NCBI RefSeq assembly: GCF_046546475.1
Contig: NZ_JBKGXS010000008.1
Location: forward strand, 186,001 to 250,000
Source: Pseudonocardia phyllosphaerae
GTDB taxonomy: Bacteria; Actinomycetota; Actinomycetes; Mycobacteriales; Pseudonocardiaceae
Length of the DNA stretch: 64,000 bases
Direction: 5' to 3'
Every line of letters begins with the position of its first letter. The first letter of the stretch is position 1. This document shows positions 52,965 to 61,322 of the stretch, one piece after another. A model generated the notes under the pieces. It saw only the letters and a program-made list of their open reading frames with translations, searched no databases and was not told the origin of the DNA. The translations under genes were made by a program, and so were the position numbers.

Positions 52965-54140
52965 TCAGAGCGCGGACAGCGTCTTCCACTGGTCCCACGG
53001 CACCGTCCAGTCCCAGATGTCGCCATCGCGCGGCGCCAGCTTCACCGGGGTGCCGGTGACCTCGACGGGGTCGCCGTAGAGCGCCGAGTCGTAGTAGGCC
53101 TCGGCGTCGTCGACCGAGAGGTTCACGCAGCCGTGCGTGACGTTCGACGAGCCCTGCGCGGCCGCCGACTTCGGGTTGGCGTGGATGAACTCGCCGTTGT
53201 TGCTCATCCGCACGGCCCACTTCTCGACGGTGTCGTAGTGGTACTGCTCGCTGATCATCCGCTTGTCGGTGAACTTCTCGCTGACGACGTGGATGCCGGA
53301 TCGGGTGTTGCGCTCCGGGTCGTCGGCGAGGCCGTAGCTGGCCGGGTAGGAGGCGACCTGCTTGCCGCCGCGGAGCACGACCATCCGGAACGAGCGGGTG
53401 TCGGCCTTCACGACCTGGGCGCGCCCGATCGTGAACGACGAGGTGAGGTCGTCGGAGACCACGGCGCCGCCACCGAGGTCGACGCCCTTCATCGGCGCGG
53501 CGACCTGCACCTTCGTGCCCGCCGGCCAGTACTGCTTCGGCCGCCAGTGCACCCGGGAGCCGCCGTTCTCGTCGGGCAGCCAGCCCCAGGCACCCTCGAC
53601 CCGCTTCGACGTGGTGACCTTCAGGACCTTCTCGACCGCCGCCCGGTCCTCGACGTGGCGGTCGAACTGGATCTCGATCGGGGCGGCGATCCCGACGGTG
53701 CGGCCGTCGCCGATGTTGATCGAGCCGGTGACCAGGTGCGCGGGCTTCGCGGTCACGACGGTGCCCCGCACCGGGGTGGCGGCGCCGTCGCCGCCGACGG
53801 CGCGGCCGTGCCAGGTGTAGGTGGTGCCGAAGTCGAGGACCCGGTCGGTGCTGGTCCAGGTGCTGCGGTCCGCGGACAGCTCACCGTCGACGGCGTGGCC
53901 GTGCGGGCCGGTCAGCGAGACCTTCTCCAGGGTGCCGTCCGCGGCGTGCACGGAGACGTGCCCGGCCGGGTCGGCCTGCTGCCCGGGCCCCGGGGTGTAG
54001 GTGACCTCCGGGCCGGGTGCGGGCGCCGCCTGCGACGGCGCGCTCCGGTTCCCCCCGCCCGGGGACGAGGCCAGCGCGACCGCGCCCACCACTCCGGCGG
54101 CGACGAGCACCGTCACCAGCACGATCAACAGCCGTCGCAC
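52965..54140 (-). CDS. L,D-transpeptidase (Ig-like plus YkuD domains)
   Basis: A 391-residue exported peptidoglycan enzyme forming 3-3 cross-links. It has an N-terminal signal segment (RRLLIVLVTVLVAAGVVGAV, no clear lipobox cysteine), then Ig-like domains (about residues 45-245; SINIGDGRTVGIAAPIEIQF). The YkuD domain is at about residues 250-370, with the catalytic motif GEFIHANPKSAAAQGSSNVT followed by HGCVNLS carrying the nucleophilic Cys. A C-terminal tail (DWTVPWDQWKTLSAL) follows. The domain order matches mycobacterial Ldt proteins of the LprQ type. The start is GTG. Confidence 0.92.
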   Translation of the reverse strand: MRRLLIVLVTVLVAAGVVGAVALASSPGGGNRSAPSQAAPAPGPEVTYTPGPGQQADPAGHVSVHAADGTLEKVSLTGPHGHAVDGELSADRSTWTSTDRVLDFGTTYTWHGRAVGGDGAATPVRGTVVTAKPAHLVTGSINIGDGRTVGIAAPIEIQFDRHVEDRAAVEKVLKVTTSKRVEGAWGWLPDENGGSRVHWRPKQYWPAGTKVQVAAPMKGVDLGGGAVVSDDLTSSFTIGRAQVVKADTRSFRMVVLRGGKQVASYPASYGLADDPERNTRSGIHVVSEKFTDKRMISEQYHYDTVEKWAVRMSNNGEFIHANPKSAAAQGSSNVTHGCVNLSVDDAEAYYDSALYGDPVEVTGTPVKLAPRDGDIWDWTVPWDQWKTLSAL

Positions 54141-54262
54141 ATGTCCCCCGCACCGTTCTCACCCCGTGTTGCAGGCGATGACGGTACGCGGACCCGGTCC
54201 ACCCGGACACGGCGTGTCGAGCCGGGTGTGTCGGGCTTGGTGCGTCGGCCCCGGCAGCGGGC

Positions 54263-55312
54263 TCAGATGCTGCAGCCGACCAGCACGGGCTCGGGCCGCA
54301 GCGTCACCCCGAACCGGGCGGCGACGCCGTCGCGGACCTCCCGGGCGAGGCCGAGCAGGTCGGCGGTGCTGCCGCCGCCGCGGTGGGTGAGCGCCAGGAC
54401 GTGCCGGGTGGACAGTGAGACGTGCCCGCCGGGCCCGGCGTGGCCGCGGCCGAAACCGGCGTTCTGGATCAGCCCGGCGGCCGAGAGCTTGACCTTCCCG
54501 TCCCCCGCAGGCCAGGCGGCGAGGCCCTCGACCTGCGGGGCGTCGGCGGCATCGAGGATCGGGTTGGTGAAGAACGAGCCTGCCGACCAGGTGTCGTGGT
54601 CGGCGGCGTCGAGGACCATGCCCTTGCCGCGGCGCAGCCCGAGGACGGCCTCGCGGGCCGCGGCCGGGTCGACGCGGCTCTCCGGCTCGACGCCGAGGGT
54701 CCGGGCCAGCTCGGCGTAGCGGATCGGGGCCGAGCGGCCGTCGCCGCGGAGCCGGAACCGGACCCGCAGCACGACCGCGTCGTCGTTGCCCTTCAGCACG
54801 CTCGTCCGGTAGGCGAGCCCGAGCTGCGAGGCCGGGACGTGCTCGCGGACGGTGCGGGTGCGGCGGTCGTAGAGGTCGACGTCGACGAGCAGGTCCGCGA
54901 CCTCCACCCCGTACGCGCCGACGTTCTGCACCGGGGTCGCGCCGGTGCGGCCGGGGATGCCGGACAGGCACTCCAGCCCGCCGAGCCCCTCGGCGACGCT
55001 CGCGGCGACGACCTCGTCCCAGTCCTCGCCGGCGTCGGCGGTGAGCAGCACGTCGTCGCCGTCGCGGTCGAGCTCGATCCCACGCCCGGCGAGCAGGACG
55101 GCGGTGCCGCCGAACCCGGCGTCGGCGACGACGAGGTTCGAGCCCCCGCCGACGAGCAGCACCCGCTCCCCCGCTGCGTCGGCGGCACCGACGGCCTCGA
55201 CGACGTCGGCGGGCCCCTCGGCCCGGACGATCCGGCGGGCCGGCCCGCCGAGGCGCAGCGTGGTGTGTGCGCTCAGCCGGGGGTCGGTGGAGGTCGTCGC
55301 AGGGGAGCTCAC
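54263..55312 (-). CDS. murB: UDP-N-acetylenolpyruvoylglucosamine reductase
   Basis: A 349-residue FAD enzyme making UDP-MurNAc, an essential cytosolic step of peptidoglycan synthesis. Motifs are HTTLRLGGPARRIV, VLLVGGGSNLVVADAGFGG, CLSGIPGRTGATPVQNVGAY, SAGSFFTNP (catalytic Ser) and LIQNAGFGRGHAG. The GTG at 55312 is chosen: it lies 7 nt after a TACCGT -10 hexamer and only 23 bp from the divergent DUF2505 start. Longer frames would run through that gene. The gene lies near an L,D-transpeptidase gene, fitting a cell-wall neighbourhood. Confidence 0.94.
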   Translation of the reverse strand: MSSPATTSTDPRLSAHTTLRLGGPARRIVRAEGPADVVEAVGAADAAGERVLLVGGGSNLVVADAGFGGTAVLLAGRGIELDRDGDDVLLTADAGEDWDEVVAASVAEGLGGLECLSGIPGRTGATPVQNVGAYGVEVADLLVDVDLYDRRTRTVREHVPASQLGLAYRTSVLKGNDDAVVLRVRFRLRGDGRSAPIRYAELARTLGVEPESRVDPAAAREAVLGLRRGKGMVLDAADHDTWSAGSFFTNPILDAADAPQVEGLAAWPAGDGKVKLSAAGLIQNAGFGRGHAGPGGHVSLSTRHVLALTHRGGGSTADLLGLAREVRDGVAARFGVTLRPEPVLVGCSI

Positions 55313-55319
55313 ACCCGCA

Positions 55320-55329
55320 ACGGTAACCT
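55320..55329. promoter_or_regulatory. Overlapping divergent -10 elements of murB and the DUF2505 gene
   Basis: Minus-strand TACCGT (55320-55325) ends 7 nt before the murB GTG. Plus-strand TAACCT (55324-55329) ends 6 nt before the DUF2505 ATG. The two hexamers share bases, so the promoters should compete for polymerase. Confidence 0.6.
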
Positions 55330-55335
55330 GCGCGC

Positions 55336-55833
55336 ATGCCGCGCTCGCTCGACCATCGCGCCCCCTTCCCGCACCCCGCCGAGGCCGTGCACCCGGTGCT
55401 GACGGGACGCGCGACGATCGAGCGGCGGCTGCAGGAGCTGGGCGGGCCCGGGGCGGCGCTGCTGTCCTACGAGGAGACCGGCGACGGCGTCCGGTACACG
55501 CTGCGGCACGGCATCTCCGCCGCCGACCTGCCGTCGGTGGTGTCCTCGCTCGTGCCCGGCGATCTGCGGATCGAGCGCACCGAGGAGTGGCACCCGGCCG
55601 GACCGGGTGTCTGGGAGGGTACCGGGACGGTGCAGGTCCACGGCGCACCCGCGTCGGCGACGTCGACGATGCGCCTCACCGACGCCGACGGCGGGTCCGA
55701 GGTGACCGTGCACGCCGACGTCACCGTCAAGGTCCCGATCCTCGGCGGCACCATCGAGGAGTCCGTCGCCGGCCAGATCCGGCGCCTGCTCGACGCCGAG
55801 GCCGAGTTCACCGCGAAGCAGATCGGCCGATGA
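55336..55833 (+). CDS. DUF2505 (SRPBCC-like) protein
   Basis: A 165-residue START/SRPBCC-like protein of the DUF2505 family: AVHPVLTGRATIERRLQELG, RYTLRHGISAADLPSVV, TEEWHPAGPGVWEGTGTVQV, VTVKVPILGGTIEESVAGQI and LLDAEAEFTAKQIGR at the C terminus. It probably binds a hydrophobic ligand; the function is unknown. The ATG follows a TAACCT hexamer by 6 nt, a leaderless start shared with the divergent murB promoter. Its TGA overlaps the purU ATG, so the two are coupled. Confidence 0.85.
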   Translation: MPRSLDHRAPFPHPAEAVHPVLTGRATIERRLQELGGPGAALLSYEETGDGVRYTLRHGISAADLPSVVSSLVPGDLRIERTEEWHPAGPGVWEGTGTVQVHGAPASATSTMRLTDADGGSEVTVHADVTVKVPILGGTIEESVAGQIRRLLDAEAEFTAKQIGR

Positions 55834-56714
55834 GCATGAACGACCGCCGTTACGTCATCACCCTGTCCTGCCCGGACCGCACCGGCATCGTCGCCCGGAT
55901 CTCGGCGTTCCTGGCCGAGCTGGGCGCCTCGATCACCGAGGCCTCCTACCACGCCGACGCCGACAACCAGGTGTTCTGCACCCGCCAGGTCGTCGACGCC
56001 GCGTCGGTGCCGTGCGACGCCGATGAGCTGCGCGCGCGGTTCGCCCCGCTCGCCGAGGAGCTCGGCGGCACCTGGCGGATCTCCGACACCGGCGTCCGCA
56101 AGCGGATCGTGCTGCTGGTGACCAAGGACCAGCACTGCCTGCACGACCTGCTCGGGCGGGTGTGGACCGGCGAGCTGCCGGTGGAGATCACCAAGGTGAT
56201 CGGCAACCACGCGTCGCTGGAGTCGATCGTCGCTGCGCACGGGGTGCCGTTCCACCACGTGCCGTTCCCCGCGCCCGGCGACCCGGCCCGCGAGCAGGGC
56301 AAGGTCGCCGCGTTCGAGGAGATCCGCAAGCTGGTCGACGCCGAGGATCCCGACGCCGTCGTCCTGGCCCGGTTCATGCAGATCCTGCCGGCGCACCTGT
56401 GCGAGGCCTGGCACGGCCGGGCGATCAACATCCACCACAGCTTCCTGCCGTCGTTCGCCGGGGCCCGGCCGTACCACCAGGCGTACAAGCGCGGGGTGAA
56501 GCTGATCGGCGCGACCTGCCACTACGCCACCGCGGACCTCGACGCCGGCCCGATCATCGAGCAGGACGTCATCCGGGTCGACCACGGCGACACCGCCGCC
56601 ACGATGGTCCGGCGCGGCCGCGACATCGAGCGGCTGGTGCTGGCCCGCGGGCTGCGCTGGCACCTGGAGGACCGGGTGCTGATCGAGGGCAACCGGACGA
56701 TCGTCTTCCGGTAG
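55830..56714 (+). CDS. purU: Formyltetrahydrofolate deformylase
   Basis: A 294-residue enzyme hydrolysing 10-formyl-THF to THF and formate, balancing one-carbon pools. It has an N-terminal ACT regulatory domain (ITLSCPDRTGIVARISAFLA, about residues 9-85) and a formyltransferase domain with IVLLVTKDQHCLHDLLGR, VIGNHASLESIVAAHGVPFH, INIHHSFLPSFAGARPYHQA and LIGATCHYATADLDAGPIIE. The ATG at 55830 overlaps the previous stop (ATGA); a second ATG 6 nt later is also possible. It is co-transcribed with the DUF2505 gene. Confidence 0.95.
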   Translation: MSMNDRRYVITLSCPDRTGIVARISAFLAELGASITEASYHADADNQVFCTRQVVDAASVPCDADELRARFAPLAEELGGTWRISDTGVRKRIVLLVTKDQHCLHDLLGRVWTGELPVEITKVIGNHASLESIVAAHGVPFHHVPFPAPGDPAREQGKVAAFEEIRKLVDAEDPDAVVLARFMQILPAHLCEAWHGRAINIHHSFLPSFAGARPYHQAYKRGVKLIGATCHYATADLDAGPIIEQDVIRVDHGDTAATMVRRGRDIERLVLARGLRWHLEDRVLIEGNRTIVFR

Positions 56715-56969
56715 CCCCTGATCCGGGCTGCCTGCCGCGGCGACGGAACGGGTGCCCCGTACCCACCCTCCCCGGGCGGAGTCGGCACATGGTGGTGCGC
56801 GGTGGTGCGTGCGCGGTCACGTGTACGCGGTGCTGAGCGAAGGTGTGCTCGGTGGAGTCGAACCACCCGCGTTGCTCCTCACGCGCCATCTGTTGACCGG
56901 GCTTCACCCGCCGGCCATCGGGCTCGTGCCCGCCCTCCGTCCGGGTACCTGCTTCCCGTTCCGTCGCCG

Positions 56970-57437
56970 CTACTCCAGCAGCTCGACCGTCCAGTTCGCC
57001 TGCTGGACGGCGGTGTCGAGCTCGCGCAGCGTGCGGGCGACGTCGTCGGCCTGCGTGCGCAGCTCCCGCACCGGCAGCGCGGCGAAGTCCCGCAGCTCCG
57101 AGCGGAGCTGGCGGTGGTGGACGCCGTGCCGCCCGGCCGCGGCGTCGGCGGCGCCGACCAGCAGCGAGTGCCGCAGGCGCAGGACGTCGCGGCGGGCCAG
57201 CGCGTCGGTGAGCGTGCCGTGCTCACCGAGCGGGGTCTCGGCGTTGGTCCGGTTGATCCGCCGGATCAGGTCCTCCAGCTCGTCGAGCACCTCGCCGGCC
57301 TCGGTCAGCAGCGCGCCCGCGTCCTCGGACGGTTCCTCGCCCTCCTGGTACCGCGCGTTCGCGGCGATCCGCGACCGCAGCTGCTCGACGCGCCGCTGGG
57401 CGTCCGCCCGCAGCGCCAGTGCCTCAGCCACCTTCAT
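56970..57437 (-). CDS. DIP1984 family helical protein
   Basis: A 155-residue, almost entirely helical protein of the DIP1984 (septicolysin-like) family: MKVAEALALRADAQRRVEQL, RYQEGEEPSEDAGALLTEAG, LEDLIRRINRTNAETPLGEH and LRSELRDFAALPVRELRTQA. It forms coiled coils and oligomers in relatives; the function is unknown. The ATG at 57437 follows a TATCGT hexamer by 8 nt. Longer frames upstream have no family similarity. It lies downstream of lon on the same strand, behind a terminator hairpin. Confidence 0.85.
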   Translation of the reverse strand: MKVAEALALRADAQRRVEQLRSRIAANARYQEGEEPSEDAGALLTEAGEVLDELEDLIRRINRTNAETPLGEHGTLTDALARRDVLRLRHSLLVGAADAAAGRHGVHHRQLRSELRDFAALPVRELRTQADDVARTLRELDTAVQQANWTVELLE

Positions 57438-57506
57438 GGACGACGACGATAGGTCCCGGTCGCCCGTTGTCGCACAGGGTTTTCGCGAGCTACCCCAACA
57501 CACGGC

Positions 57507-57540
57507 GGCGCCCGCCCCGCGTGCTCGCGGGACGGGCGCC
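57507..57540 (-). terminator. Terminator of lon
   Basis: Stem GGCGCCCG/CGGGCGCC plus inner CCCGC/GCGGG with one mismatch, 18 nt after the lon stop codon. Confidence 0.75.
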
Positions 57541-57557
57541 GTGCGTGTCGTGGCCGG

Positions 57558-60038
57558 TCAGGCCGCGTGCTGCTCGACCGGCTCCAGGGCGATCTCGAGG
57601 GCGTCGGCGACGTCGGCGACCGGGTGCACCCGCAGCTCCGCGCGCACCGACTCCGGGACCTCGTCCAGGTCGGGCTCGTTGCGCTTCGGGATGATCACGT
57701 CGGTCAGCCCCGCCCGGTGCGCGGCGAGCAGCTTCTGCTTCACTCCGCCGATCGGGAGGACCTTGCCCTGCAGCGTGACCTCACCGGTCATGCCGACGCT
57801 CGACCGCACCGGGCGGCCGGAGGCCAGCGAGGCCAGCGCCGTGGTCATGGTGACGCCGGCCGACGGCCCGTCCTTCGGGACCGCGCCCGCCGGGACGTGC
57901 ACGTGCAGCTTGCGCGAGGCTAGGTCCCCGGCGAGCCCCTTGGACCGCAGGTAGGACAGGGCGATCGACACGGACTCGGTCATCACCTCGCCCAGCTGCC
58001 CGGTGATCTGCAGGCCGGGGTCGCCGTCCATCGCGGTGGCCTCGATGAACAACACGTCGCCGCCGGCCCCGGTCACCGCCAGCCCGGTCGCGACGCCCGG
58101 CACCGACGTCCGCTCCGCCGTCTCCGGCGTGAACTTCGGCCGGCCCAGGTACGCGACGAGGGTGTTGGCATCGACGTGCACCGGCCGCTGCGCGGTGTCC
58201 CCATCGGTGCCGGTCTCGGTGCCGGTGTCGGTCCCGGTGTCGAGCTGCACCGCGACCTTGCGCAGCACCTTGGCCAGGCCCCGCTCCAGCTGCCGCACAC
58301 CCGCCTCCCGGGTGTACTCGGCGGCGATCATCGACAGCGCGACGTCGGTGAACTCGACATCGCCCGGCTCCAGCCCGGCCTTCTCGATCTGCCGCGGGAG
58401 CAGGTGGTCGCGCGCGATCGCGACCTTCTCCTGCTCGGTGTAGCCGTCCAGCGAGACGATCTCCATCCGGTCGGCCAGCGGGCCGGGAACGGCGGAGAAG
58501 TCGTTCGCCGTCGCCAAAAACAGCACGTTCGACAGGTCCAGGTCGACGTCGAGGTAGTGGTCGCGGAACGTGTGGTTCTGCGCCGGGTCGAGCACCTCGA
58601 GCAGCGCCGCGGTCGGGTCGCCGCGGAAGTCGCTGCCGACCTTGTCGATCTCGTCGAGCAGGACGACCGGGTTCATCGAGCCGGACTCGCGGATGGCGCG
58701 GACGATGCGCCCGGGCAGCGCGCCGACGTAGGTCCGCCGGTGGCCGCGGATCTCCGCCTCGTCCCGGACACCGCCCAGCGCGACCCGGACGAACTTGCGT
58801 CCCAGCGCGCGGGCGACCGACTCCCCCAGCGATGTCTTGCCGACGCCGGGCGGACCGACCAGCGACAGCACCGCGCCGGAGCCGCGGCCGCCGATGGTGC
58901 CGGTGCCGAGCCGGTCGCGTCGTGCGCGCACGGCCAGGAACTCGATCAGGCGCTCCTTGACGTCGTCGAGACCGGCGTGGTCGGCGTCGAGAATCCGGCG
59001 GGCCTCGGCGAGGTCGGTGGAGTCCTCGGTCGTCGTGGTCCACGGGATGTCGAGGACGGTGTCGAGCCAGGTCCGGATCCAGCCGGACTCCGGGCTCTGG
59101 TCCGAGGCGCGTTCGAGCTTGCCGACCTCGGCCAGCGCGGCCTTGCGGACGCCGTCGGGCAGGTCGGCGGCCTCGACCTTGGCGCGGTAGTCGTCGTCGG
59201 CGCCGTCCGGGTCGTCCTCGCCGAGCTCCTTGCGGATCGCGGCGAGCTGCTGGCGCAGCAGGAACTCGCGCTGCTGGCGCTCCATGCCCTCGCGGACGTC
59301 GTTGGAGATCTTCTCGGAGACCTCCTGCTCGGCGAGGTGTTCCTTGGTGCGCTCGAGCAGCTTCTCCAGCCGCGCGGTCACGTCGGTCTCGGCAAGCAGC
59401 TCGGCCTTGACCGCGACGTCCAGCCAGGACGCCCACCCGGCCAGGTCGGCCAGCGTCGACGGGTCGGTGGTCTGCTGCACCGAGTCGACGACCTGCCAGG
59501 CGCCCCGCTGCTGCAGGATGCCGACGACCAGGGCCTTGTACTCGGCGGCCAGCTCGCGGGTGCGGCCGGTCGGCTCGGACTCGGCGACCGGCTCGGCGGC
59601 CACCCACAGGGCGGCGCCGGGCCCGGAGACGCCGGACCCGATGCGGGCGCGGCGCTCACCGCGCACGACGGCGGCCTCGTGCCCGTCGGGCAGCCGGCCG
59701 ATCTGCTCGATGACGGCCACGGTGCCGACGGAGCCGTAGCTCCCGTCGAGCCGCGGGACGACGAGTACGCGGCGCTCGGGCTCGATGCCCGCGTCGGAGC
59801 CGCTCCCGGCGGTGCCGGTCGCGGACGGGCCCGTCGCGGCGAGGTCGGCCGCGGCGGGGTCCGCCGCGGAGGAATCGGTGGAGTCGGTGTCGGGGGAAGA
59901 GGGGTCGGTAGCGGCCGCGACGGCCGCGTCCACGGCCGCGCGGGTGTCCGGCTGGTCCAGCCGGACCGGGATCACCATGCCGGGAAGAACCACCGCGTCG
60001 TCGAGCGGCAGGACCGGCAACGTCAGCGCGTCACTCAT
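57558..60038 (-). CDS. lon: ATP-dependent protease Lon
   Basis: An 826-residue LonA protease degrading misfolded and regulatory proteins. The N-terminal substrate domain (VLPLDDAVVLPGMVIPVRLD) is interrupted at about residues 35-90 by a low-complexity Asp/Ser/Ala insert. The AAA+ core has GPPGVGKTSLGESVARALG (Walker A) and NPVVLLDEIDKVGSDFRGDP (Walker B). A small Asp/Thr repeat lies near residue 600. The protease domain has the Ser-Lys dyad in PKDGPSAGVTM (Ser near 725) and GGVKQKLLAAHRAG. A ClgR-like palindrome 40 bp before the ATG suggests stress control. Confidence 0.95.
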   Translation of the reverse strand: MSDALTLPVLPLDDAVVLPGMVIPVRLDQPDTRAAVDAAVAAATDPSSPDTDSTDSSAADPAAADLAATGPSATGTAGSGSDAGIEPERRVLVVPRLDGSYGSVGTVAVIEQIGRLPDGHEAAVVRGERRARIGSGVSGPGAALWVAAEPVAESEPTGRTRELAAEYKALVVGILQQRGAWQVVDSVQQTTDPSTLADLAGWASWLDVAVKAELLAETDVTARLEKLLERTKEHLAEQEVSEKISNDVREGMERQQREFLLRQQLAAIRKELGEDDPDGADDDYRAKVEAADLPDGVRKAALAEVGKLERASDQSPESGWIRTWLDTVLDIPWTTTTEDSTDLAEARRILDADHAGLDDVKERLIEFLAVRARRDRLGTGTIGGRGSGAVLSLVGPPGVGKTSLGESVARALGRKFVRVALGGVRDEAEIRGHRRTYVGALPGRIVRAIRESGSMNPVVLLDEIDKVGSDFRGDPTAALLEVLDPAQNHTFRDHYLDVDLDLSNVLFLATANDFSAVPGPLADRMEIVSLDGYTEQEKVAIARDHLLPRQIEKAGLEPGDVEFTDVALSMIAAEYTREAGVRQLERGLAKVLRKVAVQLDTGTDTGTETGTDGDTAQRPVHVDANTLVAYLGRPKFTPETAERTSVPGVATGLAVTGAGGDVLFIEATAMDGDPGLQITGQLGEVMTESVSIALSYLRSKGLAGDLASRKLHVHVPAGAVPKDGPSAGVTMTTALASLASGRPVRSSVGMTGEVTLQGKVLPIGGVKQKLLAAHRAGLTDVIIPKRNEPDLDEVPESVRAELRVHPVADVADALEIALEPVEQHAA

Positions 60039-60052
60039 GACGGCTGCAACGC

Positions 60053-60067
60053 TTACACCATTACACC
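60053..60067. repeat. TTACACC direct repeat in the lon leader
   Basis: Two TTACACC copies 8 bp apart (60053-60059 and 60061-60067), 15-29 bp before lon, between the ClgR-like box and the start codon. Their role is unknown. Confidence 0.4.
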
Positions 60068-60077
60068 GCTTCCGGGT

Positions 60078-60094
60078 GTTCGCTCAGGGCGAAC
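60078..60094. promoter_or_regulatory. ClgR-like operator upstream of lon
   Basis: GTTCGCTCAGGGCGAAC, a perfect GTTCGC N5 GCGAAC palindrome 40 bp before the lon start. It matches the motif reported for the Clp/Lon regulator ClgR in actinomycetes (from memory). It overlaps the stop codon region of the DUF2516 gene. Confidence 0.65.
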
Positions 60095-60399
60095 TACCAG
60101 CGGGGACCGCCACCCTGGACCTCGACGACGGCGGGCTTCACGTCGACCAGATACACCATCACCGCGACCACCGAGGCCAGCCAGAACATGGCCCCGCCCG
60201 ACAGCGGCCCCTTCGTGATGACCAGCAGCAGCAGCGCGACACCGGTGATGCCGAGCCAGGCGTTCTTCGTCAGCTTCCCGGCCGCGGTGAACGCATCGGC
60301 GCGCTGGCGCAGGGCGTGCAGGAACGCGTAACCACCGACCGGCAGCAGCACGATCCAGATGGCGGTGACGACGTACTGGTCGAGGTACTGGAGCTGCAC
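60094..60399 (-). CDS. DUF2516 membrane protein
   Basis: A 101-residue DUF2516 protein with three hydrophobic helices: VVTAIWIVLLPVGGYAFLHA, AWLGITGVALLLLVIT and MFWLASVVAVMVYLVDVKPA. The GTG at 60399 follows a TACTCT -10 by exactly 6 nt, giving a leaderless start. Downstream lies lon on the same strand, whose operator overlaps this stop codon. Upstream sits the hbhA-like gene behind a terminator. The same neighbour order (XRE, HbhA, DUF2516) is known in mycobacteria. The function is unknown. Confidence 0.82.
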   Translation of the reverse strand: MQLQYLDQYVVTAIWIVLLPVGGYAFLHALRQRADAFTAAGKLTKNAWLGITGVALLLLVITKGPLSGGAMFWLASVVAVMVYLVDVKPAVVEVQGGGPRW

Positions 60400-60405
60400 G
60401 TCGCC

Positions 60406-60411
60406 AGAGTA
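60406..60411 (-). promoter_or_regulatory. Leaderless -10 of the DUF2516 gene
   Basis: TACTCT on the minus strand ends 6 nt before the GTG start at 60399. Confidence 0.5.
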
Positions 60412-60488
60412 CGGGCAGCGGGGACGCCGGTCACCCCGACTCCGGCGATCCGGACTCCGCCGCCCACGCCGCCCACCCCGGACACGCC

Positions 60489-60523
60489 GGAACCCCCGCC
60501 GGCGGGAGGTCGGCGGGGGTTCC
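60489..60523 (-). terminator. Terminator of the hbhA-like gene
   Basis: Perfect 13-bp stem GGAACCCCCGCCG/CGGCGGGGGTTCC with a 9-nt loop, 41 nt after the stop codon. It separates this gene from the downstream DUF2516 gene. Confidence 0.8.
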
Positions 60524-60564
60524 GTGGAGTGTGTGACGAGTCCGGGCGGAGCGCCCGGACCGGC

Positions 60565-61317
60565 TCACTTCTGCGTCGTGGTCCGGCGGGCAGCCGGCTT
60601 GCGCGTGGTGCTCGTGCCGGTCTTCGACGCCGAGCTGGTGCGCTTGGCGGCCGGCTTCGAGCCGGACTTCGGCGCGGTGCGCGCGGCGGCCTTGCGGGTG
60701 GTGCTGCGGGTCGCGTGGGCGACCTCGTCACCGGCCTCGTCGATGGCCTCGGCGGCCTCCTTGGACACCTCGGTCACGGCCTCGGCGGCCTGACCGGCGG
60801 CGTCCTGGGCGCGACGGGCGGCCTTCTCGCCGACCGAGCGGGTCTGGGTGGTGACGACGCCGAGCGCCTTCTCCGCCGCGTCGTGGGTGTCGTCCACGAA
60901 CTCGTCGACGCGGGCGTCGAACTTCTCGGTCAGGTCCTCGACCGTGGCGATGGCCTGCTTGACCTGCGGCTGCTTGCGGATCTTGCCCCAGGCCTTCTCG
61001 CCGCGCTGGGCGAAGCCGACGTAGACGCCCTCGGCCTCGGAGCGGAACTCCTCGGCCTGCTTGCGCAGGTTCTCCGAGGACAGCTTCTCGCGCAGGTCGC
61101 GGACGTCCTGCGGCAGCTCCTGCACGCGGGTCTGGACCTCCTCGGCGCGCTTGGTGGCGTTGGTGCGCGCCTCGGTGACCGCCTTGGTGACGGTGTTGTA
61201 GGCGTAGTCGCCGACGCCGAGCACGGCCATCAGCGGGGTGCGGGCGGCCTCGGCCTGCTCCGCGGTCTGCTCACGCAGCTTGCGGACGTCGGCACTGGTC
61301 GGGAGGTTCACGGCCAT
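60565..61317 (-). CDS. hbhA: Heparin-binding haemagglutinin-like protein
   Basis: A 250-residue HbhA-type protein. Its long amphipathic helix (SADVRKLREQTAEQAEAART, later DVRDLREKLSSENLRKQAEE) forms a coiled coil. The C terminus (about residues 205-250) is a Lys/Arg/Ala/Thr-rich tail (GSKPAAKRTSSASK ... RKPAARRTTTQK), like the heparin-binding or DNA-binding tail of mycobacterial HbhA. The ATG at 61317 has GAGGAAGTG upstream; a GTG start 9 nt earlier is less typical. It follows the XRE regulator by 5 nt and probably shares its promoter. A role in adhesion, lipid inclusions or growth-site organisation is inferred. Confidence 0.85.
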   Translation of the reverse strand: MAVNLPTSADVRKLREQTAEQAEAARTPLMAVLGVGDYAYNTVTKAVTEARTNATKRAEEVQTRVQELPQDVRDLREKLSSENLRKQAEEFRSEAEGVYVGFAQRGEKAWGKIRKQPQVKQAIATVEDLTEKFDARVDEFVDDTHDAAEKALGVVTTQTRSVGEKAARRAQDAAGQAAEAVTEVSKEAAEAIDEAGDEVAHATRSTTRKAAARTAPKSGSKPAAKRTSSASKTGTSTTRKPAARRTTTQK

Positions 61318-61322
61318 GGTGA

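Noticed and set aside
56851..56867. GGTGGAGTCGAACCACC, which on the minus strand looks exactly like a tRNA T-arm.
   Set aside because: No matching acceptor stem, D-arm or anticodon arm of proper size can be placed around it; probably chance, though a tRNA-derived attachment remnant cannot be fully excluded.
56569..56907. Minus-strand open frame of 112 codons between purU and the DIP1984 gene.
   Set aside because: It overlaps the 3' end of purU by about 145 nt, becomes Arg/Gly/Pro-rich, and has no ribosome site or family resemblance.
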